A stretch of 64,000 nucleotides of DNA, taken from positions 43,118 to 107,117 of the forward strand of contig DWZQ01000029.1 of assembly GCA_019117485.1 (NCBI GenBank), in the 5' to 3' direction. The DNA comes from Candidatus Agathobaculum intestinipullorum. GTDB lineage: Bacteria; Bacillota; Clostridia; Oscillospirales; Butyricicoccaceae. Shown piece after piece: positions 56,804 through 64,000 of the stretch. Made by a program: the position numbers and the translations under genes. Position 1 is the stretch's first letter. The number at the start of each line of letters is the position of its first letter. Below the pieces are notes generated by a model. It was not told the DNA's origin, ran no database searches, and was given only the letters and a program-made list of their open reading frames with translations.

Positions 56804-58584
56804 AGCAGCTAAACTACAAAAAGCTGATACTTCCGAATATTCCCTATGTGTTCTTTGTCTATCTCTTTGATAAAGTGGGACAGGCGGTGCGGCTTGCCCC
56901 CGGCGTAGATGTTTCCGCAAAGATACTGAACATCACGCAGGGATTTTCCGCAGCCTTTGAAAACGCCTTGCCGAGCGTCCACCCGCTGGATTTGCTTGTG
57001 GGTATCGTCGGCGCGGTGGTTATCCGTCTGATTGTCTATGTCAAAGGGAAAAACGCAAAGAAATACCGCCGCGGCAGCGAGTATGGGAGTGCGCGTTGGG
57101 GCGGTACAGCCGATATTCAGCCCTACATAGACCCCGATTTTTCCAACAACATCATTTTGACGCAGACGGAACGGCTTACCATGAACAGCCGCCCGAAGCA
57201 GCCAAAGTACGCAAGAAATAAAAACGTCGTCGTGATCGGCGGCAGCGGCAGCGGAAAGACAAGGTTTTTCGTCAAGCCTAATTTAATGCAGCTTCATTCC
57301 TCTTACGTCTTGACAGACCCGAAAGGTACGGTTTTGATCGAGTGCGGGAAGCTGCTGCAACGGGCGGGCTACCGCATTAAGGTACTGAACACAATCAATT
57401 TTCGGAAAAGTATGCACTACAACCCTTTTGTGTATCTCCACAGCGAAAAGGATATTTTGAAGCTGGTAAACACGCTGATTGCGAATACCAAAGGCGAGGG
57501 AGAAAAAAGCGCGGAGGATTTTTGGGTAAAGGCAGAACGCCTTTTGTATTGTGCGCTGGTGGGCTACATCTGGTACGAAGCCCCGGCAGAAGAAATGAAC
57601 TTTATCACGCTGCTTGAACTTATCAACGCAAGCGAAGCCCGCGAGGACGACGAGGAATATCAAAGCCCCGTCGATCTGCTCTTTGCCGACTTGGAGGAAC
57701 GCGACCCCGACCATTTTGCGGTGAAGCAATACCGCAAGTACAAATTGGCGGCGGGCAAGACCGCAAAATCAATCCTCATTTCATGCGGTGCGCGGCTTGC
57801 CCCCTTTGATATAAAGGAACTCCGCGATCTCATGTCCTATGACGAATTGGAACTTGACACGTTGGGCGACAGGAAAACCGCCCTGTTCCTCATTATGAGC
57901 GATACGGACAGCACCTTTAATTTTGTGATCGCTATGCTGCAATCACAGCTTTTCAACTTGCTTTGCGATAAGGCCGACGACGAATACGGCGGCAAGCTGC
58001 CCGTCCATGTGCGGTGTCTGCTGGACGAGTTTGCGAACATCGGGCAAATCCCGCAGTTTGAAAAGCTGATTGCCACAATCCGCAGCCGGGAAATCTCGGC
58101 TTCTATCATTCTGCAATCGCAGAGCCAACTAAAAGCCATTTACAAGGACGCGGCAGAGATCATTTTAGATAATGCCGACAGCACCTTGTTTTTGGGAGGG
58201 CGCGGGAAAAATGCAAAGGATATTTCGGAAAACTTGGGACGGGAAACAATCGACAGTTTCAACACTTCCGAAAATCGCGGCACGCAGGTTTCTCATGGCC
58301 TCAACTATCAGAAATTGGGAAAGGAGTTGATGACACAGGACGAGATCGCAGTTATGGACGGAGGAAAATGTATTTTGCAGCTACGCGGTGTGCGCCCCTT
58401 TTTCAGCGACAAATACGATATAACGCGCCACCCGAACTACAAATACCTTTCCGACTTCGACAAGAAAAACGCATTTGACGTTGAACGGTATATGTCTACC
58501 CGTCCGGCAATCGTAAAGCCCGACGAAGCCTTTGACATATACGAAATAGATTTGTCCGACGAGGACGCAGCCGCCGAAGAATAA
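56800..58584 (+). CDS. VirD4-like conjugal transfer coupling protein (CD1115 family)
   Basis: Type IV secretion coupling ATPase of 594 residues that brings the relaxosome to the channel. Two N-terminal hydrophobic segments (about 10-30 and 60-85) anchor it; Walker A is VIGGSGSGKTRFF, followed by SYVLTDPKGT; Walker B region VHVRCLLDEFANIGQIPQFEKLIATIRSREIS; then STLFLGGRGKNAKDISENLG and CILQLRGVRPFFSDKYDI. This is the CD1115/Tn1549 type. Translationally coupled to pcfB and ended by a hairpin terminator. Confidence 0.95.
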   Translation: MKQLNYKKLILPNIPYVFFVYLFDKVGQAVRLAPGVDVSAKILNITQGFSAAFENALPSVHPLDLLVGIVGAVVIRLIVYVKGKNAKKYRRGSEYGSARWGGTADIQPYIDPDFSNNIILTQTERLTMNSRPKQPKYARNKNVVVIGGSGSGKTRFFVKPNLMQLHSSYVLTDPKGTVLIECGKLLQRAGYRIKVLNTINFRKSMHYNPFVYLHSEKDILKLVNTLIANTKGEGEKSAEDFWVKAERLLYCALVGYIWYEAPAEEMNFITLLELINASEAREDDEEYQSPVDLLFADLEERDPDHFAVKQYRKYKLAAGKTAKSILISCGARLAPFDIKELRDLMSYDELELDTLGDRKTALFLIMSDTDSTFNFVIAMLQSQLFNLLCDKADDEYGGKLPVHVRCLLDEFANIGQIPQFEKLIATIRSREISASIILQSQSQLKAIYKDAAEIILDNADSTLFLGGRGKNAKDISENLGRETIDSFNTSENRGTQVSHGLNYQKLGKELMTQDEIAVMDGGKCILQLRGVRPFFSDKYDITRHPNYKYLSDFDKKNAFDVERYMSTRPAIVKPDEAFDIYEIDLSDEDAAAEE

Positions 58585-58596
58585 CGGCGGCTTTTT
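58570..58596 (+). terminator. Terminator overlapping the VirD4 stop codon
   Basis: GCCGCCG/CGGCGGC stem (58570-58576 with 58585-58591) followed by TTTTTCTC. Confidence 0.7.
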
Positions 58597-58638
58597 CTCT
58601 ATCACCTAACAATCTATTTCAAATTATGGAGGTAAACT

Positions 58639-58779
58639 ATGGATTTTTTTAATTCTGCTGTTGATGTACTGCAAACTTTGGTAATCGCGCTTGGCGCAGG
58701 TCTTGGCATTTGGGGCGGTATCAACCTCATGGAAGGTTATGGAAATGACAATCCGGGGGCAAATGCTCATGTGCCATAA
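58639..58779 (+). pseudogene. Maff2 family protein, 3'-truncated
   Basis: 46 codons beginning MDFFNSAVDVLQTLVIALGA with GGAGG upstream. The sequence follows the Maff2 family (a small membrane protein after VirD4 in these ICEs) through MEGYGNDNPGAN and then leaves it, ending AHVP and stop; the second transmembrane helix of the family is missing. The change at about 58757-58765 marks the left junction of the rearrangement. The peptide may still be made but lacks half the protein. Confidence 0.75.
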
Positions 58780-58871
58780 AGTAACACGCAAGAATTTATA
58801 GACAGCAGCCCACAATTCCAATTATTAACCATAGGTTAATTTTGTAAACTCAATTTTTAATATTTGCTCCA

Positions 58872-58900
58872 TTGTTCCGTGAAATTATCTCTGCTATTAT
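58872..58900 (+). promoter_or_regulatory. Promoter of the truncated XRE gene
   Basis: -35 TTGTTC (58872-58877), 17 bp spacer, -10 TATTAT (58895-58900). Confidence 0.6.
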
Positions 58901-58926
58901 GATTTACAGAAGAACGGAGGTGCAAT

Positions 58927-59055
58927 ATGAAAATCAATGAAATCATCCGAGAAAAAAGGAAAGCCTTATCTCTCACACAAGAGCAAATTGCGGAGTATTT
59001 AGGCGTATCGACACCGGCAGTTAATAAATGGGAGAAAGGGGTTTCACTTAGTTAA
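58927..59055 (+). pseudogene. XRE family regulator, 3'-truncated
   Basis: 42 codons, MKINEIIREKRKALSLTQEQ... to WEKGVSLS, with GGAGG spaced six bases from ATG. The helix-turn-helix up to the conserved NKWEKG is intact, then a stop follows four residues later where full members continue with PDITLL and a C-terminal domain. Flanking sequence is AT-rich on the left and changes composition after 59056. It is probably a gene start cut by recombination; a free mini-repressor is possible. Confidence 0.65.
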
Positions 59056-59744
59056 AGATACCACATCAAAACCCACGTTGACTTTTGCTCAACCGATACA
59101 GCCGGAGGGCTGGATAACAAGAAAAGGCGGTATGCGCCCCGTGGAGGGGTAGAATACCGCCTTTTCTTGTGGGGGTTTCCAAAGGGGGCTTGCCCCCATT
59201 TGGCACACGACTTTGCCTGCAAAGTGTAGTGTGTTATACCTGCTGGCGTGGCTGGCGGGGGAAACGGGGTGCGGTGCTTTTTGCGCCCCGCTTGCTCCGG
59301 CAGGAAAACAGGCTGACTTTTTGTGAATGAGAATGAACAAAAAATCGGGCTGGTTTCAGAGAACGGCGGCAGGTATATGAAAGCCCCGTCCCTCGTCCTA
59401 CGCTCCGACTTATGGACAAAATGTCCCGAAGCTGCGGCCACACTCCCGGCAAAATAGCAGAACAGCGGGCAACCGTCAAGGCTGAAATGAACGGGTTTGC
59501 ACCCGGCCTTGACCGCCTCCCGTTGTTCTGCTGAATGGGTGGACAAGGCGGCAAATCTCTCAAAGTGCTTGGCCGCACTCTCTTTAACTTGGAAGCGTTT
59601 TTTCCCTCAAAATTGAAATGGGCGGGAAGCCATTTTGTGGCTTTCCCTCCTTGATTACCTTTTAGCAAAGACGGGCGGGGCTGTCAACGGCGGCGCATGA
59701 AATGCGCCGTTCATCTTGACCGTTGACTGGCTCGGCTGGCTTTG
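59056..59744. other. Non-coding stretch with two large inverted repeats
   Basis: No convincing gene: the open frames lack ribosome binding sites and have Pro/Arg/Ser-skewed translations. It holds a 16 bp perfect stem CAAGAAAAGGCGGTAT with its complement (59118-59133 with 59154-59169, inner CCCC/GGGG) and a nested pair GTCAACGG/CCGTTGAC (59683-59690 with 59720-59727) enclosing CGGCGCAT/ATGCGCCG (59691-59698 with 59702-59709). The first may terminate transcription; the second sits just beyond the 3' end of the ABC-F gene and could be a terminator remnant or a recombination or replication structure. Confidence 0.6.
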
Positions 59745-61220
59745 CTATTCGGTAGCCAGACGAATGTTTTTGGTCGCCATGTTATTTCTAAAAGCAAGAT
59801 CATGTTCTACAAAGATCATGGTAGGAGAAAATTCTCTAATCAGATTTTCAATTTGCATTCGGGAATAGATGTCAATATAGTTAAGAGGTTCATCCCACAC
59901 ATACAGATGCGCTTGTTCACAAAGGCTTTTTGCTATCAACACTTTTTTCTTTTGTCCCGCCGAAAAATCTTCCATTTTCTTTTCAAACTGTATTCGTGAA
60001 AAATCCATTTTCCGTAAGATCGCCTTAAACAAACTTTCATCAATACGATTGGCTTCCGCAAACTCTGATAACGAACCGTTCAGCATGGAAGTATCTTGAG
60101 GTACATAGGACAATATCATTCCAGAACCTATTGTAACCGTCCCACGATGTTCTATTTGTTGCCCGATCAGTAGCTTGAGAATGCTCGTTTTTCCAGAACC
60201 ATTTTTCCCATCAAGGGCAATGCGTTCTCCCCGCTTTACTGTAAATGAGATTGGCTGGCAAACATCTTTTCCGTCAAAAATTGGTACAACATCAGAGAAA
60301 GTCACTAAGGTATCTGAAAAATAGAGAAGCGGAGTGATTTTCAAATCTTCTATGATTTCCAAATTTTTAAGAAGGCCGGACTTTTCCTCGATTGCCCGTT
60401 GCTGCCGCACTTCGATAGATTTTGAGCGTTTCATCATTTTGGCAGATTTGTGACCGATATACCCTCGGTCAACCGGGCCGTTCCCATATTTTGACGCTTC
60501 AATTCGGTCTGACCAGACAGAAGTTCTTTGAGCGGCCTTTTGCAAATTATCAATGCTTTTTTTCAGCTTCACATTTTGAGCGAGTTCAAATTCTTGTTGG
60601 CGCTGGAAGTTGGTGAACCAAGTAGAAAAATTTCCGCTTTGTACTTCGATGTTTGACCGATTGATCGACAGGATATGGTCAACACAGCCATCTAAAAAAC
60701 AGCGATCATGAGAGACTAAGATAAATCCCTTTTTCCGTTTCAGGTATGCTGAAACGGTTTCTCTGGCTTTCATATCCAAATGGTTTGTCGGTTCATCAAT
60801 CAGTAAAAAGTGTCCATCATTCAGAAAGAGGGCGGCAAGCAGCACCTTGGTCTGCTCCCCATTGGAAAGCGTAAAAAATGGTCTCCAAAGCACATCATCA
60901 CGGACTTCCAGATAGGATAGTTCTCTCAACAGCTCCCATTCTTCCGCCAGCGGGCAGACTTCCGAGAGAATGTCCGCAGTTAATCTGTTTTTATTGCTAA
61001 CAGGGTATGGAAAGTAATCAAATTGCACAGAGGCTTGTATTTTCCCATGGTATTCGTACTTTCCAAGCAGAAGATTTAGAAAAGTTGTTTTACCTCTGCC
61101 ATTTCTACCAATGAACCCAAGTTTCCAATCTGTATCAATTTGAAAATTGACATTTTCAAAAATGTTATCATAGCTGGATGGATAGGCAAAGGTAAGGTTC
61201 TCGACTCGGATCATCGACAT
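59745..61220 (-). CDS. ABC-F ribosomal protection protein (Lsa/CplR class)
   Basis: 491-residue antibiotic-resistance ATPase without membrane helices. Two ABC domains: Walker A GRNGRGKTTFL and GKNGSGKTSIL; signatures LSNGEQTKVLLA and FSAGQKKKVLIA; Walker B LLIDEPTNHLD and YVWDEPLNYID; the linker between them (about 215-300) is long and basic as in ribosome-protection members. The start MSMIRVENLTFAYPSSYDNIFENVNFQ resembles Lsa and CplR proteins, which displace lincosamides, pleuromutilins and streptogramin A from the 50S subunit. GGAGG eight bases before ATG 61220 sets the start. Control is by the attenuator at 61264-61445. GC content is far lower than in the host genes, showing transfer. Confidence 0.9.
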   Translation of the reverse strand: MSMIRVENLTFAYPSSYDNIFENVNFQIDTDWKLGFIGRNGRGKTTFLNLLLGKYEYHGKIQASVQFDYFPYPVSNKNRLTADILSEVCPLAEEWELLRELSYLEVRDDVLWRPFFTLSNGEQTKVLLAALFLNDGHFLLIDEPTNHLDMKARETVSAYLKRKKGFILVSHDRCFLDGCVDHILSINRSNIEVQSGNFSTWFTNFQRQQEFELAQNVKLKKSIDNLQKAAQRTSVWSDRIEASKYGNGPVDRGYIGHKSAKMMKRSKSIEVRQQRAIEEKSGLLKNLEIIEDLKITPLLYFSDTLVTFSDVVPIFDGKDVCQPISFTVKRGERIALDGKNGSGKTSILKLLIGQQIEHRGTVTIGSGMILSYVPQDTSMLNGSLSEFAEANRIDESLFKAILRKMDFSRIQFEKKMEDFSAGQKKKVLIAKSLCEQAHLYVWDEPLNYIDIYSRMQIENLIREFSPTMIFVEHDLAFRNNMATKNIRLATE

Positions 61221-61263
61221 ATCGCATTCCTCCTTTATTCCGGGAATAAAGAACATAAAATAA

Positions 61264-61440
61264 GAGCTGCAAGAAAGTCAATTCTTGCAGCTCGTCACAG
61301 CATAATAGTACCACCCCTATCAAGAGTGATACGCCTACGATATATCGAGTGAATAGACTTTTAACTTTCTTGCAATGGGTACAATGGTACTGTAAAACAC
61401 AGTATCACTGTATATTCCAATTTATTTGCAAGAAAAGTTA
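61264..61440 (-). promoter_or_regulatory. Leader attenuator of the ABC-F gene
   Basis: In transcript order: segment 1 (61440-61426, inside the leader peptide frame) TAACTTTTCTTGCAA; segment 2 (61375-61361) TTGCAAGAAAGTTAA; segment 3 (61293-61282) GAGCTGCAAGAA; segment 4 (61275-61264) TTCTTGCAGCTC followed by TTATTTTAT. 1 pairs with 2 and 3 with 4, giving a terminator; 2 can also pair with 4. A ribosome stalled on the leader peptide would cover segment 1 and free 2 to break the terminator. Confidence 0.82.
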
Positions 61441-61445
61441 ATCAT
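61422..61445 (-). CDS. Leader peptide MINFSCK of the ABC-F attenuator
   Basis: Seven codons and TAA, with GAGGTGG four to five bases upstream of ATG 61445. It overlaps segment 1 of the attenuator. Short, site-preceded leader frames of this kind control many antibiotic-resistance genes by drug-dependent ribosome stalling; the drug is expected to be one of the substrates of the ABC-F protein. TAATAT or TACGCT at about 61475-61485 may be the -10 box. Confidence 0.75.
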   Translation of the reverse strand: MINFSCK

Positions 61446-61526
61446 CTTTCCACCTCACCTCTAATGTTTATATTAGCGTATCATAAACGCATGGAATAAT
61501 CAAGTATAAAAACAAATCCTTTACTT

Positions 61527-62711
61527 TCACCGCTCCCCCCGATCAACAGAGCGCCGGGGCCGCTTTCGGCCTTTCTCCGCCTGTTCCCGCTGTTTGTCCG
61601 CTTGTACCGCCACCTCCACTTGTTCGAGGCCAAAGACCCGCTTGACCCGCTCATAGTCGGCGGAGACTTGCCGCAGGGCCTTATTTTCTAACTTGACCTC
61701 CTGCAATCGGTCAGACAGGCGGGCGTTACTCTCCCTCACCCGGCCATAGTCCCCTTGCAGGCGCTCAAATTTCCCCCGCAGTTCAACATAGGCCAGATAC
61801 AGGGAGCGTAACACCTTGACAATTTGAGCCAACAGGGGCTTGGCCTTTTTCTCCCGGTAGGCCCGGCCTGTTTCCAGCGTTCCCGGCTCCGGTAAAATCT
61901 CCTCCGGGTCGGCAGAGAAGTCCGCCGCCAGACGCTCCATGTTCTTCACCACCGGGGCCAGTTCCTTGAGCCGCCGTTCCTGGCTCTCCACCTGGCTTTC
62001 TTTCTCCGCCTTGACTGTCTCCAGGACGGCGATCTCCTTTGCCCGTTGTTCTTTCTTGTAGTCCAACACAGACAGGTGCTTGTCGTGGGTGCCCTTGTCC
62101 TCCCACTCAATCCCGTGGCGCTCCATAACCAGGGAAAGCTGCTCCTTTTCCGAGCGCACCCACTGGCTCCACTCCGTGTCCCCTCGGGTGCCGCCCTTGA
62201 AACCCTGGGCCGCTAACGCCTGTTTCAGCGATACCCTGGTGTCCAGCCCTCGCTTGCTCCCGGTAGTGAATGGTACAAAGTCAATGTGCAGATGGGGCGT
62301 AGCCTCGTCCATGTGGAGGTGAGCGGAGAACACCCGGAGTTGGGGATTGCGCTCTTGAAAGCCCTTCATGTACTCGTCCAAAACCGCTGCCGCCAGCTGC
62401 CCCTCCTCGCTGTCGGCGCTCATATCGTCTCGATTGCCCACTTGCAGAATGATTTCGTGGAACGGCTTTTCCTGCTTGCCCGAGCGGATTTTCTCATAGT
62501 AATCCTCAATCCTTCTGTCGGCCCTGGTCTGTTTAGCGTTGTAGCGCTCCAGAGCCTCGTCAAAGAGTTCATGGTACACCGTCTTGATATTCTCCTGGCA
62601 GTAGGTGACATTCAAATGGGAGCGTTCCGGATCGGTGTTCTTGGCGTGGAATTTTCTGCTGTTATGGTTCACTGATCCTTGGCCCACCATGGCGCTGATT
62701 GTCCTTTTCAA
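61527..62711 (-). CDS. Mob/Pre plasmid recombination protein (MOBV relaxase)
   Basis: 394-residue relaxase that nicks an origin of transfer for mobilisation. The MOBV motif III histidines are in FSAHLHMDEATPHLHIDFVPF; motif I is the N-terminal GSVNHNSRKFHAKNTDPERSHLN; a long coiled coil (about 220-380) and a basic tail (KGRKRPRRSVDRGER) follow. A TTG start (62711) with GGAGGG upstream is used. It belongs to the inserted module together with the ABC-F gene and the RepA fragment, all on the minus strand. Confidence 0.9.
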   Translation of the reverse strand: MKRTISAMVGQGSVNHNSRKFHAKNTDPERSHLNVTYCQENIKTVYHELFDEALERYNAKQTRADRRIEDYYEKIRSGKQEKPFHEIILQVGNRDDMSADSEEGQLAAAVLDEYMKGFQERNPQLRVFSAHLHMDEATPHLHIDFVPFTTGSKRGLDTRVSLKQALAAQGFKGGTRGDTEWSQWVRSEKEQLSLVMERHGIEWEDKGTHDKHLSVLDYKKEQRAKEIAVLETVKAEKESQVESQERRLKELAPVVKNMERLAADFSADPEEILPEPGTLETGRAYREKKAKPLLAQIVKVLRSLYLAYVELRGKFERLQGDYGRVRESNARLSDRLQEVKLENKALRQVSADYERVKRVFGLEQVEVAVQADKQREQAEKGRKRPRRSVDRGER

Positions 62712-63127
62712 AACAATCCCTCCTTCCTTTTCCGCTGCGCAAGCGGCGGGCCTTTGTTACTTTCTGCGAAAGTAAATCAAAAGCGCATTTGCGCCCTACG
62801 GGGTGGTGTGGAGGCTTTGCCCCCGCCGTCTGCGGACGGCTCCCCCAGCAGGGCCGCCCTTTGAAAAGGGCACCCTGCACCCCGCCTAAACTTTTTCACT
62901 CGCCGTGGGGCAGGGAGGAAAGGCCAGCGGCCTTTCCTCCCACCCGGCAAGTGTTCTCCGTGGGGTGAAAGTCAAGGGGTTCGGGTTGTATTGCCTTGCG
63001 GCAATCTCCACCCGCAGGTATGCCCCCTTGACTTTCGCCCCCGCTCCCCGTGACAGCCGTGACGACCGTGACGATGTTTTGCACACCGCCTCCGCACTCC
63101 AAAAAGCTGTCACAGCTGTCACGGTCG
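62712..63127. other. Non-coding stretch between Mob and the RepA fragment, likely holding origin elements
   Basis: 416 bases without a credible gene. It contains several GC-rich inverted repeats (CTTTCTGCGAAAG, GGAAAGGCC-AGC-GGCCTTTCC at about 62929-62949) and the repeat array 63050-63131. An oriT near the Mob start is expected in MOBV elements, but I could not point to a nick site. Confidence 0.45.
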
Positions 63128-63131
63128 TCAC
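63050..63131. repeat. Inverted array of 9 bp GTGAC repeats
   Basis: GTGAC occurs at 63050, 63059 and 63068 (period 9: GTGACAGCC, GTGACGACC, GTGACGATG) and its complement GTCAC at 63109, 63118 and 63127 (period 9). The two sets form a 15 bp perfect inverted repeat, 63058-63072 with 63118-63132, around 45 bp. The last unit includes the stop codon of the RepA fragment. The form is that of iterons or a replication/partition control site. Confidence 0.75.
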
Positions 63132-63733
63132 GCCTGGGGTTCTTCCAGCGTGAGCTTGATACTCCGTCCTGCATGGGTTCGGGCGCTTTCATAGCGGATG
63201 TGGTACTCATAGGACAGCCGCCATGCCCGGACATTCAGCCGCATAGCCAGGGCATTGGGTTTCATATCCAGCCCCAGGGCGGCGACAAGTTCCGTGGCCG
63301 TCCCTCTCCACTCTGGCCGTTCCGCCGTCACCAGGGCGGCAACAGCCTCCAACACCGGGTCGGGCGGCTCCTGCCGCAGCTCCGTTTCCCGCCGCTCCAG
63401 CTCCCACACAAGCCGTTCCTCGTCCCGTTTAAGGTAGAGGCGCTGGTCTTGCTGATCCCGCCCGGAAATGTCCAGGGTGGCGGCGTTGTCTGTCCGCCGC
63501 TCCTTTTGGAGCAGGAAGGCCCCGTCTGCCGCACCCAACAAGCCGTTGGTGCCGGAGATCATATCAAACTTGTCATCGGCCTGCTGCTTGCGGGTGTGAT
63601 GTACCACCAGGAGGCAAACCCCACTTATATCGGCAAACCGTTTCAGTTTGGTGATTACCTCATAGTCGTTGGCATAGCTATACTTTCCGCCGTCCTCCTC
63701 CCGTACTTTTTGCAGGGTGTCGATGATAGAGGG
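63128..63733 (-). pseudogene. RepA-like AAA ATPase/helicase, 5'-truncated
   Basis: Recognisable from SIIDTLQKVREEDGGKYSY through ISGVCLLVVHHTRKQ (sensor strand), DMISGTNGLLGAADGAFLLQKE and a C-terminal winged-helix-like region. This is the C-terminal two thirds of the RepA/RecA-like (AAA_25) ATPase found with MOBV genes in mobilisable elements. The Walker A half is absent: beyond about 63733 the sequence belongs to a C39 peptidase gene on the other strand. It cannot be an active ATPase. Confidence 0.75.
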
Positions 63734-63734
63734 C

Positions 63735-63986
63735 TGTACCGCCGCAGAACCGCAGCGCATCGTGGACGCCTTGAGCAGCGGCAAGCTGGTGGTAGCCATC
63801 ATGACCAAGGGGCACTTTACCAGCAGTGGGCACTTCATCGTCCTGCGGGGCGTACAGGACGGTCAGATTCTCGTAGTTGACCCGGCCAGCTATAACCGCA
63901 GCCAGAAGCTCTGGGATATGTCCATCATTCTGGGGGAGGCCAGCAAACGGGCCGGAGCGGGAGGCCCTTTTTGGATTATTGGGTAA
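63735..63986 (+). pseudogene. C39-like peptidase of the ICE, 5'-truncated
   Basis: The frame reads AAEPQRIVDALSSGKLVVAI, MTKGHFTSSGHFIVLRG (His region of the papain-like site), VVDPASYNRSQKLWDMSIIL and ends GGPFWIIG with a stop. This is the C-terminal part of the C39 (CD1108-like) peptidase encoded beyond VirB4 in Tn1549-type ICEs. The cysteine-bearing N-terminal part is missing because the gene is joined to the RepA fragment at about 63730. Bases 63987-64000 begin the next ICE gene or spacer. Confidence 0.75.
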
Positions 63987-64000
63987 ACAGCAGGAAGGTG

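Larger units (their letters stand above)
54840..64000. mobile_element. Mosaic island: Tn1549/CD1115-type ICE with an inserted MOBV/ABC-F module
   Basis: The ICE part is defined by the DUF6017, PcfB, VirD4 and Maff2 genes in the usual order (55374-58779) and by the end of a C39 peptidase gene (63735-63986). Between them, on the opposite strand, lie the ABC-F gene, a Mob/Pre relaxase and a RepA-like fragment. Both Maff2 and the C39 gene are cut at the junctions. The left end is placed between the recA SOS box and the tandem terminators at 54924; no att site or integrase is seen, and the island runs off the right edge. Confidence 0.8.

Noticed and set aside
59052..59546. A 164-codon open frame on the minus strand in the island
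   Set aside because: It has no ribosome binding site, crosses the large stem-loop at 59118-59169, and its translation is Pro/Ser/Arg-skewed with no domain; it is probably non-coding.
62886..63234. Short minus-strand open frames over the 9 bp repeats, giving Thr/Val-rich starts
   Set aside because: The translation simply reflects the GTGAC repeats; no ribosome binding site, and it overlaps the end of the RepA fragment in another frame.

Overview
The window looks like a chromosomal segment of a high-GC, Gram-positive, low-complexity-core anaerobe of the class Clostridia, most probably in the Oscillospirales (Butyricicoccus/Agathobaculum-like genomes would fit; this is an inference from gene content and GC, not a database result). 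Clues are the Firmicute-type gene neighbourhoods (asp23-fakA, murT-gatD, darA-holB-ricT beside an Orn/Lys/Arg decarboxylase, recA-recX), Gram-positive SOS boxes in front of lexA and recA, an S-layer-homology protein, strong AGGAGG ribosome binding sites, TTGACA/TATAAT promoters with 17 bp spacers, and many U-tracted hairpin terminators. I saw no rRNA, tRNA or CRISPR array.

Layout. 1-17 kb: housekeeping genes on both strands: the end of an EamA transporter, pth, fakA and asp23, lexA, recG, a zinc phospholipase-like protein with a Gfo/Idh oxidoreductase, yebC, a 38-residue Asn/Gln/Pro-rich protein, uraA, a patatin lipase, rnr, an SDR enzyme and a TtcA-type tRNA thiolase. 16.7-19.5 kb: the Trk potassium uptake pair. 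19.7-24.5 kb: cutC and an amino-sugar/PTS block (LicT-type antiterminator, its RNA target and terminator, IIA-Glc, HPr, nagB, nagA). 24.7-31.5 kb: an AraC regulator, a Gfo/Idh dehydrogenase, two PepSY proteins next to an OmpR-type two-component system, and a small XRE regulator facing a broken small gene. 31.6-54.7 kb: phosphoglucomutase, murT-gatD, an ABC exporter, a radical SAM protein, an S-layer-homology protein, the ricT-holB-darA operon, serC-serA, pgsA-rimO-pepF and recX-recA.

54.8 kb to the end is an accessory island beginning roughly 100-300 bp upstream of the recA start. It carries the left part of a Tn1549/CD1115-type conjugative element (small Cys-rich protein, DUF6017 replication-initiator-like protein, PcfB, VirD4), then cuts off inside Maff2. 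There follow a truncated XRE gene, a non-coding stretch, an ABC-F ribosome-protection gene of the Lsa/CplR class behind a leader-peptide attenuator, a MOBV relaxase (Mob/Pre), an inverted array of 9 bp repeats and a 5'-truncated RepA-like ATPase. The ICE resumes at about 63.73 kb inside a C39 peptidase gene. The simplest reading is a mobilisable antibiotic-resistance module that replaced the middle (VirB4 region) of the ICE.

The most interesting signals not explained by ordinary genes are: (i) the tight leader-peptide attenuator of the ABC-F gene; (ii) a roughly 205-nt structured RNA ahead of pth whose ends pair perfectly and which contains competing helices; (iii) intergenic spacers packed with strings of perfect hairpins (3311-3487, 4726-4872, 10184-10360, 52856-53077); (iv) an HPr with Arg at the regulatory Ser46 position; and (v) the 9 bp repeat array beside the RepA fragment.
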